A DNA stretch of 64,000 nt, taken from Streptomyces griseoluteus. Its GTDB lineage: Bacteria; Actinomycetota; Actinomycetes; Streptomycetales; Streptomycetaceae. The translations under genes and the position numbers were made by a program. Below are positions 1 through 8,503 of this stretch, one piece after another (the first letter of the stretch is position 1; the number at the start of each line of letters is the position of its first letter). The notes beneath the pieces were generated by a model. That model saw only the letters and a list, made by a program, of their open reading frames with translations. It did not search any database and was not told where the DNA came from. Location: contig NZ_SRRU01000001.1 of the NCBI RefSeq assembly GCF_004784465.1, positions 744,001 to 808,000 of the forward strand. The letters are read 5' to 3'.

Positions 1-55
1 CGTCCATTGAGGAATGGCCGGACGCCGGCTGACGGCCACGACGGAAATGGCGGGC

Positions 56-109
56 CTGACCTGGGTCGATGCTCCCAAGATCCCGTCCATGAATAGTCCA
101 CAGACCCCG
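56..109 (+). repeat. Direct repeat copy A near tRNA-Arg
   Basis: This 54-nt segment is matched by 501-553 at about 83% identity with one gap. The shared core GAATAGTCCACAGAC is identical in both copies. The two copies lie in direct orientation about 390 bp apart, downstream of the tRNA-Arg 3' end. They could be a regulatory motif, a duplicated att-like sequence or the residue of a transfer event. Function is not known. Confidence 0.6.
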
Positions 110-500
110 TCCTAGCTAGGGGCGCGGTGATCGCGAGAGGTTTCCTTAGGAATCTACCGAAAGGCTATTGACTTACGACGCCAGGCGTGGATCGTAGTTA
201 GTAGCCCATAACACCGAAAGAGTTGCAAAGTCGATCAGGACGTCTAGTCGGCGAAGTGACTTGGACAGGATATGGTTCAGGCCCCCAGCAAGCCGGCGCG
301 ATACCGAGACGACAGTGACGACTGGAGTTTCAGGACACGCGCAGTACTACTGGGGACTGTTTTTTGCCCTCAGGGTGCGGCCACTGCACTGTGCTCTACC
401 GCGACGGTCGGCCGACCGAGATCGGCTACGGCGGGGCACCGCCCGATGAACCGATCGTCAGGCCCCTGGACCTGTCCGGGGGCTTTGCTGTTTGCCGGGG

Positions 501-553
501 CTGACCTGGGCAGACGTCTCAAGATCCTGTCCACGAATAGTCCACAGACGCCG
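501..553 (+). repeat. Direct repeat copy B near tRNA-Arg
   Basis: Second copy of the repeat at 56-109. It begins with the same ten bases (CTGACCTGGG) and contains the identical GAATAGTCCACAGAC core. It lies about 40 bp beyond the terminator of the minus-strand tRNA. Confidence 0.6.
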
Positions 554-594
554 ACATACGGCCGCTTCGGGCGGCACATGCCTGCACATACGCG

Positions 595-634
595 AAGACC
601 CCGGCCTCAGCGTTTCCGCTGGTGACGGGGTCTT
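595..634 (-). terminator. Rho-independent terminator of tRNA-Arg
   Basis: A perfect 9-bp inverted repeat (AAGACCCCG at 595-603, CGGGGTCTT at 626-634) has an inner CAGCG/CGCTG stem around a TTTC loop. It starts 19 nt past the tRNA 3' end in the minus-strand direction of transcription, as expected for the tRNA's own terminator. Confidence 0.75.
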
Positions 635-652
635 TGGGCACCTGATCCAAGG

Positions 653-724
653 TGCCCCCGGCAGGATTCGAACCTGCGCACACGGCTCCGGAGGCCGTTG
701 CTCTATCCCCTGAGCTACGGGGGC
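653..724 (-). tRNA. tRNA-Arg (anticodon CCG)
   Basis: Read on the minus strand, the sequence folds into a complete cloverleaf. The acceptor stem is GCCCCCG/CGGGGGC, the D arm is GCTCAGGGGATAGAGC, the anticodon loop is CTCCGGA with anticodon CCG, and the T arm contains GGTTCGAATCC. The 3' CCA is not encoded. The CCG anticodon reads CGG arginine codons, which are frequent in this GC-rich genome. A strong terminator follows at 634-595. The nearest plus-strand translation-related gene is the ArgS-like nrtL. Confidence 0.96.
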
Positions 725-1498
725 GTGTCGGGCGTTGCGCTGGGCGCTTGCGGCGACGGGTAGAACCCTAGCAGGTCTTCGAGGGTGATCAGGAACGGGT
801 TTGCCCGGGCGGGGTCGACTGGCGGGCCCACCGTGGGGAGGGCCTTGTTCTGCGGCTCGGCCGGAGCCTGGCCATTGTGCGAGGTGTGCGTCCGGCACAC
901 GTGGTCCGGCGGGGTTTCTCCGTGGCCGGCTGCGCCTCCCCGCCTCCGCAAGTTCGCCCCAGGGATGGCCCGGCCGCACTCCGGCGCTCGGCCTGGCCTC
1001 CATTCGAGGCTCACCATGTCCGTGAACCGAGGTCTGGCGTCGGCCAGCAGCCGCCCCTACAGCGCCCCCCTCGTGTCCGTGGGCCTGGGTTCGGCGCCGA
1101 CCGACGGCCGCTCCTACGGCGTCCCTCCGTCTCCGTGGTCCGGGACCTGGCATCGGCCGGCATCCACCCCTACGGCGCCCCTCTCGTGTCCGTGGGCCCG
1201 GGCTCGGCGCCGGCCGGCAGCCGCCCCTACGGCGCCCTCTCCCTCCGTGTCCGTGGTCCGGGACCTGGCATCGGCCGGCACCCACCCCTACGGCGTACCT
1301 CCGTGTCCGTGGGCCCCGGCCTGGCATCTGCCGGCGTCCACGCCTACGGCGGCCCACCGTGTCCGTCGTCCCGTCCCGTACCCCGCCCCCCCCGCAGCGG
1401 AGCGCCCCCCCCGTCCACCCAAATCCCACCACCACCCGTCAGAGCGAGAACTCCCGAAAATCGGGACGCGGCCGCCCGCCCCGACCTACTCTCGAGTT
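725..1498. other. Intergenic region with minisatellite
   Basis: About 770 bp between the tRNA and the response regulator. Long open frames run through it on both strands, but they owe their length to GC bias and to a tandem array (1019-1375). None has a recognisable domain. Just before the response regulator start, a 6-bp inverted repeat (TCCCGA-AAA-TCGGGA, 1452-1466) may be a small regulatory hairpin. Confidence 0.6.
1019..1375 (+). repeat. Tandem repeat, six units of 56-61 bp
   Basis: Six units start at 1019, 1076, 1132, 1189, 1250 and 1306, followed by a partial seventh from 1362. Each opens with TCCGTG and contains a CCTACGGCG-like core (CCTACAGCG in the first unit). Units 3 and 5 resemble each other (GGTCCGGGACCTGGCATCGG), while units 2 and 4 share GGTTCGGCGCC or GGCTCGGCGCC. 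This suggests a higher-order period of about 115 bp. Unit lengths of 57, 56, 57, 61, 56 and 56 shift the reading frame between units, so the array is unlikely to encode a repeat protein. Confidence 0.9.
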
Positions 1499-1906
1499 GT
1501 GTCAGGCGCGTCCGGCCGGGTGCTTGTTGTGGATGACAGCAAGGGCATCCGGCAGCTGATCAAGGTCAATCTCGAGCTGGAAGGGCTTGAGGTGGTGACC
1601 GCGGTCGATGGTGCCGAGTGTCTTGATGTGGTGCACCACGTGCGCCCGGACGTCATCACGCTCGACGTCGTCATGCCCCGTCTCGACGGGCTCAGTACCG
1701 CCGCCCGCCTCCGGGCCGACCCCCGTACCCGCGACCTCCCGCTGGCCATCGTCAGCGCGTGTACGCAGTACGAGGTGGAGAGCGGGCTCGACGCGGGCGT
1801 CGACGCCTTCCTGCCCAAGCCCTTCGAGCCCGACGAGCTGGTTCGCCTAGTCAAGGGGCTGCTGGAGCGGAGCGACCGGCGTGACGGGGTCTGCTTCGGC
1901 GGTTAG
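1499..1906 (+). CDS. Stand-alone response regulator (receiver domain)
   Basis: The gene encodes about 135 aa that are essentially one CheY-like receiver domain. The start is taken at GTG 1499, because the domain begins immediately after it (RVLVVDDS, acidic pair near residues 11-12) and the upstream frame is repeat-derived. The phosphoacceptor Asp lies in ITLDVVMPRLDG, the conserved Ser in AIVSAC and the conserved Lys in FLPKPF. There is no DNA-binding or output domain, so it probably acts by protein-protein contact or as a phosphate relay. No cognate histidine kinase is adjacent. It is followed at 44 bp by nrtL. Confidence 0.85.
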   Translation: MSGASGRVLVVDDSKGIRQLIKVNLELEGLEVVTAVDGAECLDVVHHVRPDVITLDVVMPRLDGLSTAARLRADPRTRDLPLAIVSACTQYEVESGLDAGVDAFLPKPFEPDELVRLVKGLLERSDRRDGVCFGG

Positions 1907-1950
1907 CCACCCGTCCCCGCCCCCTGTCCCACCTCCCCTAGGCTTGTCCC

Positions 1951-2964
1951 GTGACCCCCGCCGAGCTGTCCCGTACCGTCCTGGACGCGGTGTGCCGTGC
2001 CGTGGACGCCGGGGAGCTGGACGTGGCTCCGCCGGAACGGGTCACCCTCACCGAACCCGGCCCCGGCGGCTGCGGCGACTTCGCCACCAACGTCGCCCTC
2101 CGCCTCGCCCGTCCCGCCGCCCAGCCCCCGCTGCGCGTCGCCGACATCCTGCGAGCGCGGCTGCTCGACGCGGACGGGGTCCGCGATGTCGTCGTCACCG
2201 GGCCGGGGTTCCTCAACATCAGCCTCCGCGCCCGCGACGACCTGCTCACCGGGCTCGTCCGCGAGATCCGCGAGCGCGGTACGGAGTACGGGTACGGGGA
2301 CGCCCTCGCCGGGCAGACCGTCGTACTGCGGGTGCCGTACGAGGTGCGCGCCGAGGTCGTCGCCGACGCCGTCGCGCGGATCGTCGCCACCCAGGGCGGC
2401 CGGGCGGAGATCGAGCACGGCGAGCCCGTCACGCTACGGCCGGTGCCCGCCCCCGAGGACCCCGCGCCGCTCGGCCCCGACGCCGCCCGCTGGGCCCTCC
2501 TCCACCCCGCCCCGCACGACCGGCCCCGCATCACCGCCGACCACCTCGTCCAACGCGAGATCAACCCCCTCTTCCGCATCCGCTACGCCCACGCCCGCGT
2601 ACGCGCCCTGATCCGCAACGCCCACGACCTGGGCTTCACGGCGGAACCGGGCGAGCTGGGCTTCGCGGGTACGGCCGGCTCACCGGGCCACGACGCGGGC
2701 ACCCCCCACCCCCTCCAGACCCCCCTCGCCGACCACCCCCGCATCCTCCGGACCGCCGCCACCGCCCAAGCCCCCGACCGTCTGGCCCGGCATCTCCTTG
2801 CCGTCGCCGACGCTCTCCTGCCCCTTCTCCCCGAGGTGCTCCCCGTGGGGGAGGAGAAACCCGGGGCCGCCCATCGCGCCCGGCTGGCGCTTGCCGAAGC
2901 CGCCGGGGCGGTGCTTGCCGGTGGCCTGTCCCTGCTCGGCATCGACGCACCCGAACACCTCTGA
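1951..2964 (+). CDS. nrtL: ArgS-like anticodon-binding protein NrtL
   Basis: This 337-aa protein resembles the two ends of arginyl-tRNA synthetase but lacks the middle. Residues 1-110 look like the ArgS N-terminal additional domain ([10 protein letters not shown] at 41-50, GPGFLNISL at 84-92). Residues from about 190 form a DALR-type anticodon-binding domain ([17 protein letters not shown] at 204-220). No HIGH- or KMSKS-like catalytic motif is present, so it cannot aminoacylate. GTG 1951 is the first start compatible with the N-domain. It lies just upstream of lysA, where other actinobacteria carry argS, and close to a tRNA-Arg gene. It may bind tRNA-Arg or regulate lysA; the role is inferred only. 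Confidence 0.85.
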   Translation: MTPAELSRTVLDAVCRAVDAGELDVAPPERVTLTEPGPGGCGDFATNVALRLARPAAQPPLRVADILRARLLDADGVRDVVVTGPGFLNISLRARDDLLTGLVREIRERGTEYGYGDALAGQTVVLRVPYEVRAEVVADAVARIVATQGGRAEIEHGEPVTLRPVPAPEDPAPLGPDAARWALLHPAPHDRPRITADHLVQREINPLFRIRYAHARVRALIRNAHDLGFTAEPGELGFAGTAGSPGHDAGTPHPLQTPLADHPRILRTAATAQAPDRLARHLLAVADALLPLLPEVLPVGEEKPGAAHRARLALAEAAGAVLAGGLSLLGIDAPEHL

Positions 2965-2980
2965 GAACAGAGAGCCACTC

Positions 2981-4372
2981 ATGAGCCGTTCCGCCCACCC
3001 CGCCGGGCCCCGTCACGCCGATGTGCTGCCCGAGGGGCACTACTCGGCCCCGCCGGCCGACCTCAACTCCCTCGACCCCAAGGTGTGGGCCCACACCGTG
3101 CGCCGGGACGAGGACGGTGTCGTCAGCGTCGGCGGCCGCACCGTGACCGAGCTGGCGGAAGAGTTCGGCACGCCCGCGTACATCCTCGACGAGTCGGACT
3201 TCCGGGCCCGCGCCCGCGCCTGGCGCACCGCGTTCGGCACCGACGCCGACGTGTTCTACGCCGGCAAGGCGTTCCTCTCCCGCGCCGTCGTGCGCTGGCT
3301 GGACGAGGAGGGGCTCAACCTCGACGTCTGCTCCGGCGGCGAACTGGCCACCGCGCTGTCCGCCGGGATGGACCCCGCCCGCATCGCCTTCCACGGCAAC
3401 AACAAGTCCGTCGAGGAGATCACCCGCGCCGTCGAGGCCGGCGTCGGCCGGATCGTGCTCGACTCCTTCCAGGAGATCGCCCGCGTCGCGCACATCGCGC
3501 AGGGGCTCGGCAAGCGGCAGCGGGTGCAGATCCGCATCACCGTCGGCGTCGAGGCGCACACCCACGAGTTCATCGCCACCGCGCACGAGGACCAGAAGTT
3601 CGGCATCCCGCTCGCGGGCGGCCAGGCCGCGGAGGCCGTACGGCGTGCTCTCACCCTCGACGGGCTCGAACTCATCGGCATCCACAGCCACATCGGCTCG
3701 CAGATCTTCGACATGTCCGGCTTCGAGGTCGCCGCCCACCGCGTGGTCGGCCTGCTGAAGGACATCCGCGACGAACACGGCGTCGAGCTGCCCGAGATCG
3801 ACCTCGGCGGCGGCCTCGGCATCGCCTACACCAGCTCCGACGACCCCCGCGAGCCGCACGAGATCGCCAAGGCGCTCACCGAGATCGTCACCCGCGAGTG
3901 CGAGGCGGCCCGGCTGCGCGTCCCCCGTGTCTCCGTCGAGCCCGGCCGCGCCATCGTCGGCCCGACCGCGTTCACGCTGTACGAGGTCGGCACGGTCAAG
4001 CCGCTCGACGGGCTGCGGACGTACGTCTCCGTCGACGGCGGGATGTCGGACAACATCCGCACCGCGCTGTACGACGCCGAGTACAGCGTCGCCCTTGTCT
4101 CGCGCACCAGCGACGCCGAGCCGATGCTCACCCGCGTCGTCGGCAAGCACTGCGAGAGCGGGGACATCGTGGTCAAGGACGCGTTCCTCCCCGCCGACCT
4201 GGCGCCGGGCGACCTGATCGCCGTCCCCGCCACGGGGGCCTACTGCCGGTCCATGGCGAGCAACTACAACCACGTCCTGCGTCCGCCGGTCGTCGCGGTC
4301 GGCGACGGCGAGGCGCGGGTGATCGTCCGGCGCGAGACGGAGGAGGACCTGCTCCGGCTGGACGTCGGCTGA
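2981..4372 (+). CDS. lysA: Diaminopimelate decarboxylase
   Basis: A 463-aa PLP enzyme that decarboxylates meso-diaminopimelate to L-lysine, the last step of lysine synthesis. It has an alanine-racemase-like barrel with the PLP lysine K96 (FYAGKAFLS), HSHIGSQ at 235-241, the phosphate-binding EPGR at 320-323, and a C-terminal domain with the active-site Cys C391 (KHCESGD). ATG 2981 lies 16 nt after the nrtL stop, so the two genes are probably cotranscribed. Length and motifs are normal for actinobacterial LysA. It heads the aspartate-family block with hom, thrC and thrB. Confidence 0.97.
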   Translation: MSRSAHPAGPRHADVLPEGHYSAPPADLNSLDPKVWAHTVRRDEDGVVSVGGRTVTELAEEFGTPAYILDESDFRARARAWRTAFGTDADVFYAGKAFLSRAVVRWLDEEGLNLDVCSGGELATALSAGMDPARIAFHGNNKSVEEITRAVEAGVGRIVLDSFQEIARVAHIAQGLGKRQRVQIRITVGVEAHTHEFIATAHEDQKFGIPLAGGQAAEAVRRALTLDGLELIGIHSHIGSQIFDMSGFEVAAHRVVGLLKDIRDEHGVELPEIDLGGGLGIAYTSSDDPREPHEIAKALTEIVTRECEAARLRVPRVSVEPGRAIVGPTAFTLYEVGTVKPLDGLRTYVSVDGGMSDNIRTALYDAEYSVALVSRTSDAEPMLTRVVGKHCESGDIVVKDAFLPADLAPGDLIAVPATGAYCRSMASNYNHVLRPPVVAVGDGEARVIVRRETEEDLLRLDVG

Positions 4373-4505
4373 GCCTCCCCGAGGCCGCCCGGGGCCCGTT
4401 CCGGGAACACGAAACAGATGTCTCACGATTCGGACGAAAGGCGGAAAGCCCCATCCGGTGAGTGAGACTGGTCGAACCGTAGACGGTGAGAGGAAACGAG
4501 GTCGG

Positions 4506-5855
4506 ATGATGCGTACGCGTCCGCTGAAGGTGGCGCTGCTGGGCTGTGGAGTGGTCGGCTCCGAGGTGGCGCGCATCATGACGACGCACGCCGACGACCT
4601 CGCCGCCCGCATCGGGGCCCCGGTCGAACTGGCCGGGGTCGCCGTACGGCGGCCCTCGAAGGTGCGCGCCGGGATCGACCCCGCGCTCGTCACCACCGAC
4701 GCGACCGCCCTGGTCAAGCGGGGCGACATCGACGTGGTGGTGGAGGTCATCGGCGGCATCGAGCCCGCCCGCGCCCTGATCACCACCGCGCTGGAGCACG
4801 GCGCCTCCGTCGTCTCGGCCAACAAGGCCCTGCTCGCCCAGGACGGCGCCGCCCTGCACGCCGCCGCCGAGGAGCACGGCCGGGACCTCTACTACGAGGC
4901 CGCGGTCGCCGGTGCCATCCCGCTGATCCGCCCGCTGCGCGAGTCCCTCGCCGGCGACAAGGTCAACCGGGTGCTCGGCATCGTCAACGGCACCACCAAC
5001 TTCATCCTCGACAAGATGGACTCCACCGGCGCCGGCTACCAGGAGGCCCTCGACGAGGCCACCGCGCTCGGGTACGCCGAGGCCGACCCCACCGCCGACG
5101 TCGAGGGCTTCGACGCCGCCGCCAAGGCCGCCATCCTGGCCGGGATCGCCTTCCACACCCGGGTCCGCCTCGACGACGTGCACCGCGAGGGCATGACCGA
5201 GGTCACCGCGGCCGACTTCCGCTCGGCGCGGGAGATGGGCTGCACCATCAAGCTGCTCGCCATCTGCGAGCGGGCCAGGGGCGGCGCGTCGGTCACCGCC
5301 CGCGTCCACCCCGCGATGATCCCGCTGAGCCACCCGCTGGCCTCGGTGCGCGGCGCGTACAACGCGGTGTTCGTGGAGTCCGACGCGGCGGGCCAGCTCA
5401 TGTTCTACGGCCCCGGCGCCGGCGGCGCGCCCACCGCCTCGGCGGTCCTCGGTGACCTCGTCGCCGTCTGCCGCAACCGCCTGGGCGGCGCGACGGGGCC
5501 CGGCGAATCGGCGTACGCGGCACTGCCCGTCTCGCCGATGGGGGACGTCGTCACGCGGTACCACATCAGCCTCGACGTCGCCGACAAACCGGGTGTCCTC
5601 GCCCAGGTCGCCACGGTGTTCGCCGAGCACGGGGTGTCGATCGATACGGTCAGGCAGCAGGGTAAAAATCAGGGCAGCGGCGACGCCGTCGCCGTCGAGC
5701 AGGGTGGCGGCGGGCGACGGGAGGGCGGCGAGGCGTCCCTCGTCGTCGTCACGCACCGCGCCTCCGACGCGTCCCTCACCGGGACCGTGGAGGCGCTGCG
5801 CAAGCTCGACACCGTGCGGGGTGTCGCCAGCATCATGCGGGTTGAAGGGGAGTAA
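4506..5855 (+). CDS. hom: Homoserine dehydrogenase
   Basis: A 449-aa NAD(P)H enzyme that reduces aspartate semialdehyde to homoserine, the branch point to threonine and methionine. The Rossmann motif GCGVVGS is at residues 13-19, followed by the catalytic domain (GIVNGTTNFIL, EADPTADVEG) and a C-terminal ACT domain that normally mediates threonine feedback. The start is ATG 4506, preceded by GAGAGGAAACGAGG. The ACT domain carries about 20 extra Gly/charged residues from residue 386 (QQGKNQGSGDAVAVEQGG) between its first strand-helix and the EASLVVVTH strand. This makes the protein longer than the usual ~430 aa. thrC follows after 6 nt. Confidence 0.96.
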   Translation: MMRTRPLKVALLGCGVVGSEVARIMTTHADDLAARIGAPVELAGVAVRRPSKVRAGIDPALVTTDATALVKRGDIDVVVEVIGGIEPARALITTALEHGASVVSANKALLAQDGAALHAAAEEHGRDLYYEAAVAGAIPLIRPLRESLAGDKVNRVLGIVNGTTNFILDKMDSTGAGYQEALDEATALGYAEADPTADVEGFDAAAKAAILAGIAFHTRVRLDDVHREGMTEVTAADFRSAREMGCTIKLLAICERARGGASVTARVHPAMIPLSHPLASVRGAYNAVFVESDAAGQLMFYGPGAGGAPTASAVLGDLVAVCRNRLGGATGPGESAYAALPVSPMGDVVTRYHISLDVADKPGVLAQVATVFAEHGVSIDTVRQQGKNQGSGDAVAVEQGGGGRREGGEASLVVVTHRASDASLTGTVEALRKLDTVRGVASIMRVEGE

Positions 5856-5861
5856 GCGGCA

Positions 5862-6920
5862 ATGACCCACCAGTGGCGCGGAATCATCGAGGAGTACCGG
5901 GACAGGCTGCCGGTCACCGACAGCACGCCCATCGTGTCGCTCCGTGAGGGCGGCACGCCTCTCGTGCCCGCCCAGGTGCTCTCCGAGCGCACGGGCTGCG
6001 CGGTCCACCTCAAGGTGGAGGGGGCCAACCCCACCGGCTCCTTCAAGGACCGGGGCATGACCATGGCCATCACGCGGGCCAAGGAGGAGGGCGCCAAGGC
6101 GGTCATCTGCGCCTCCACCGGCAACACCTCCGCCTCCGCCGCCGCCTACGCGGTGCGCGCGGGCATGGTCTCGGCCGTCCTCGTCCCGGAGGGCAAGATC
6201 GCGCTCGGCAAGATGGGCCAGGCCCTCGTGCACGGCGCGAAGATCCTCCAGGTCGCCGGGAATTTCGACGACTGTCTCGACCTCGCGCGCGCCCTGAGCG
6301 ACAACTACCCGGTGGCGCTGGTCAATTCGGTCAACCCGGTGCGCATCGAGGGCCAGAAGACGGCCGCCTTCGAGATCGTGGACATGCTGGGCGACGCCCC
6401 CGACATCCACGTCCTCCCGGTCGGCAACGCGGGCAATATCACCGCCTACTGGAAGGGCTACCGGGAGTACGCCGCCGACGGCCCGGCCACCCGCACCCCG
6501 CGCATGTGGGGCTACCAGGCGTCGGGCAGCGCGCCCATCGTGCGCGGCGAGGTCGTCAAGGACCCCTCAACCGTGGCCACCGCCATCCGGATCGGAAACC
6601 CCGCCTCCTGGAGTTACGCCCTGGCCGCGCGGGACGAATCCGGCGGCCACATCGACGAGGTGACGGACCGTGAGATCCTGCGCGCCTACCGGCTGTTGGC
6701 CGCGCAGGAGGGCGTCTTCGTGGAGCCAGCCTCCGCCGCCTCGGTGGCGGGACTGCTCAAGGCCGCCGAGCAGGGCAAGGTCGACCCCGGCCAGACCATC
6801 GTCTGCACCGTCACCGGCAACGGCCTGAAGGACCCCGACTGGGCCGTGGCCGGCGCACCGCAGCCGGTCACCGTGCCGGTCGACTCGGCCGTCGCCGCCG
6901 AGCGGCTCGGCCTCGCCTGA
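5862..6920 (+). CDS. thrC: Threonine synthase
   Basis: A 352-aa PLP-dependent enzyme converting O-phosphohomoserine to threonine. The PLP lysine is K62 in [26 protein letters not shown] contacts the substrate phosphate, and a Gly-rich [15 protein letters not shown] loop cradles the cofactor. This is the short class typical of actinobacteria. The start is ATG 5862, only 6 nt after hom, which indicates one transcript. thrB follows after 260 nt, so the hom-thrC pair may be partly uncoupled from thrB. Confidence 0.97.
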   Translation: MTHQWRGIIEEYRDRLPVTDSTPIVSLREGGTPLVPAQVLSERTGCAVHLKVEGANPTGSFKDRGMTMAITRAKEEGAKAVICASTGNTSASAAAYAVRAGMVSAVLVPEGKIALGKMGQALVHGAKILQVAGNFDDCLDLARALSDNYPVALVNSVNPVRIEGQKTAAFEIVDMLGDAPDIHVLPVGNAGNITAYWKGYREYAADGPATRTPRMWGYQASGSAPIVRGEVVKDPSTVATAIRIGNPASWSYALAARDESGGHIDEVTDREILRAYRLLAAQEGVFVEPASAASVAGLLKAAEQGKVDPGQTIVCTVTGNGLKDPDWAVAGAPQPVTVPVDSAVAAERLGLA

Positions 6921-6938
6921 CGCCAGGCCCGAGAGGGT

Positions 6939-6978
6939 GCACAGGGGGCTTGCGACACGCATCGTGCGCCTCCTGTGC
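6939..6978 (+). terminator. Possible attenuator hairpin between thrC and thrB
   Basis: GCACAGG at 6939-6945 pairs perfectly with CCTGTGC at 6972-6978, and the intervening sequence can form an inner GCG/CGC-rich stem. There is no T tract. It may weakly uncouple thrB from hom-thrC or be an mRNA-processing element. Confidence 0.35.
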
Positions 6979-7180
6979 GCCCTATGTCGCGGTGGAACCT
7001 TCCTTCGATAGGCTGGGGGCAACCCGCCCACCGCACATGCCCACCGCGTGTGGCACGGCGCCGCCGCCCCAAGCGGCCCCACGGGTTCTCCGTACGTCAT
7101 CGAGTGTCCGCACCGGATGCCCCTCGCGGGCCATTCGGCAGTCACGTCCGTCAACGCAGCTCAAGGAGAGACTTCGAGCG

Positions 7181-8098
7181 ATGGCCGGTCCCGCCTTCCG
7201 CGCCGCCGCCGTCCGGGTGCGCACCCCCGCCACCAGCGCCAACCTCGGTCCGGGCTTCGACGCCCTGGGCCTCGCGCTGGGGCTGTACGACGACGTGGTC
7301 GTCCGGGTCGCCGACTCCGGGCTGCACATCGACATCGCCGGTGAGGGCGGTGAGACGCTCCCGCGCGACGAGCGCCATCTGCTCGTACGCGCTCTGCGTA
7401 CCGCCTTCGACCTGCTGGGCGGACAGCCGCGCGGGCTGGAGATCGTCTGCGCCAACCGCATCCCGCACGGCCGGGGCCTCGGTTCGTCGTCCGCCGCGAT
7501 CTGCGCGGGGATCGTCGCCGCGCGCGCGGTGACCATAGGCGGCGAGTCCCGTCTCGACGACACCGCGCTGCTGGAGCTGGCCACCGAGATCGAGGGCCAC
7601 CCGGACAACGTCGCGGCCTGTCTGCTCGGTGGATTCACCTTGTCCTGGCTGGAGTCGGGCGCCGCCCGCGCCATCCGGACCGAGCCCGACCCCTCCATCG
7701 TCCCGGTGGTCTTCGTGCCCGCGAAGCCCGTGCTCACCGAGACCGCGCGCGGACTGCTCCCGCGTACCGTCCCGCACGTCGACGCCGCCGCCAACGCGGG
7801 CCGTGCCGCACTGCTCGTCGAGGCCCTGACCCGGCGCCCCGAGCTGCTGCTGCCCGCCACCGAGGACCGGCTGCACCAGGAGTACCGCGCCCCGGCCATG
7901 CCGGAGAGCGCCGCACTGGTGGAAAGGCTGCGCGCGGACGGCGTCGCGGCCGTCATCTCCGGTGCCGGGCCCACGGTCATGGCGCTCACCGACGAGGCCA
8001 CCGCCGACAAGGTGCAGGCCCTCGCGGGCGCCGACTGGGCGGCCAACCGGCTGAGCGTCGACACACAGGGAGCGAGCGTGCTGCCGCTTGCGCCCTGA
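7181..8098 (+). CDS. thrB: Homoserine kinase
   Basis: A 305-aa GHMP-family kinase that phosphorylates homoserine with ATP to supply ThrC. The family's ATP loop is GRGLGSSSAA (residues 97-106, with preceding IPH), the N-terminal motif is PATSANLGPGFDALG and the C-terminal motif is ISGAGPTVMAL. ATG 7181 follows the ribosome binding site AAGGAGAG. A longer upstream frame is open but low-complexity and out of character. This completes the threonine pathway begun by hom and thrC. Confidence 0.96.
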   Translation: MAGPAFRAAAVRVRTPATSANLGPGFDALGLALGLYDDVVVRVADSGLHIDIAGEGGETLPRDERHLLVRALRTAFDLLGGQPRGLEIVCANRIPHGRGLGSSSAAICAGIVAARAVTIGGESRLDDTALLELATEIEGHPDNVAACLLGGFTLSWLESGAARAIRTEPDPSIVPVVFVPAKPVLTETARGLLPRTVPHVDAAANAGRAALLVEALTRRPELLLPATEDRLHQEYRAPAMPESAALVERLRADGVAAVISGAGPTVMALTDEATADKVQALAGADWAANRLSVDTQGASVLPLAP

Positions 8099-8503
8099 CA
8101 CCCGGTTGCCGGATTTGGAGAGGGGGAATGTTTGTTGCATCCGGTAGTGTTAATCTCAAGTCTGCACCCGACCCCACCATGGCGAGGTGCTTCGTGTCCC
8201 CGTCAGGGACAGACATTCTTCCGGGAGCCTCCCAAGCCACTCCGTGTTCCGTGCGCCGTACCTGGGCAGTACGTCGTGTGGCAGCACTGAGCGAGTCAGC
8301 GGGCACGCTCCGGAATCGGCGCCGCCGCGCCATGTGACACCGGGTGTCACGGCTCGCGGGAGCGCCATCACCAGAAATTCTCTTCCGCCGCTTCATGGCG
8401 GACCACCGCCCCGGCTCGGTACTTCCGAATGGCACCGATGCCGGACAGCACAACCGGTCGCCGAGCCAGACAGGCCGACGTCCGCTCCAGGGAAGGACCC
8501 TTC
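8099..8503 (+). other. Long rho leader region
   Basis: About 400 bp separate thrB from rho. The stretch around 8128-8160 is AT-rich for this genome (TTTGTTGCATCCGGTAGTGTTAATC) and probably holds the rho promoter, although no exact -35/-10 pair can be fixed. The long untranslated leader would suit the autoregulation by premature termination described for rho in other bacteria. No ORF with recognisable similarity occurs. Confidence 0.4.

Larger units (their letters stand above)
1..594. other. Gene-free leading region
   Basis: No convincing gene is visible. The ORFs present (for example 272-625) have no recognisable family and overlap the tRNA terminator. Local base composition is less GC-rich than the surroundings around 140-260. 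A TTGACT hexamer at 168-173 could be a -35 element, but no good -10 follows at standard spacing. The only clear structure is a diverged direct repeat (56-109 and 501-553), listed separately. Confidence 0.5.

Noticed and set aside
1019..1375. CRISPR array
   Set aside because: The units follow each other without unique spacers, have no conserved 24-40 bp repeat with variable spacers, and no cas genes are present.
458..1435. A 325-aa minus-strand frame through the tRNA and the tandem repeat
   Set aside because: It overlaps the tRNA gene and consists of repeat-derived Arg/Gly/Pro-rich sequence.
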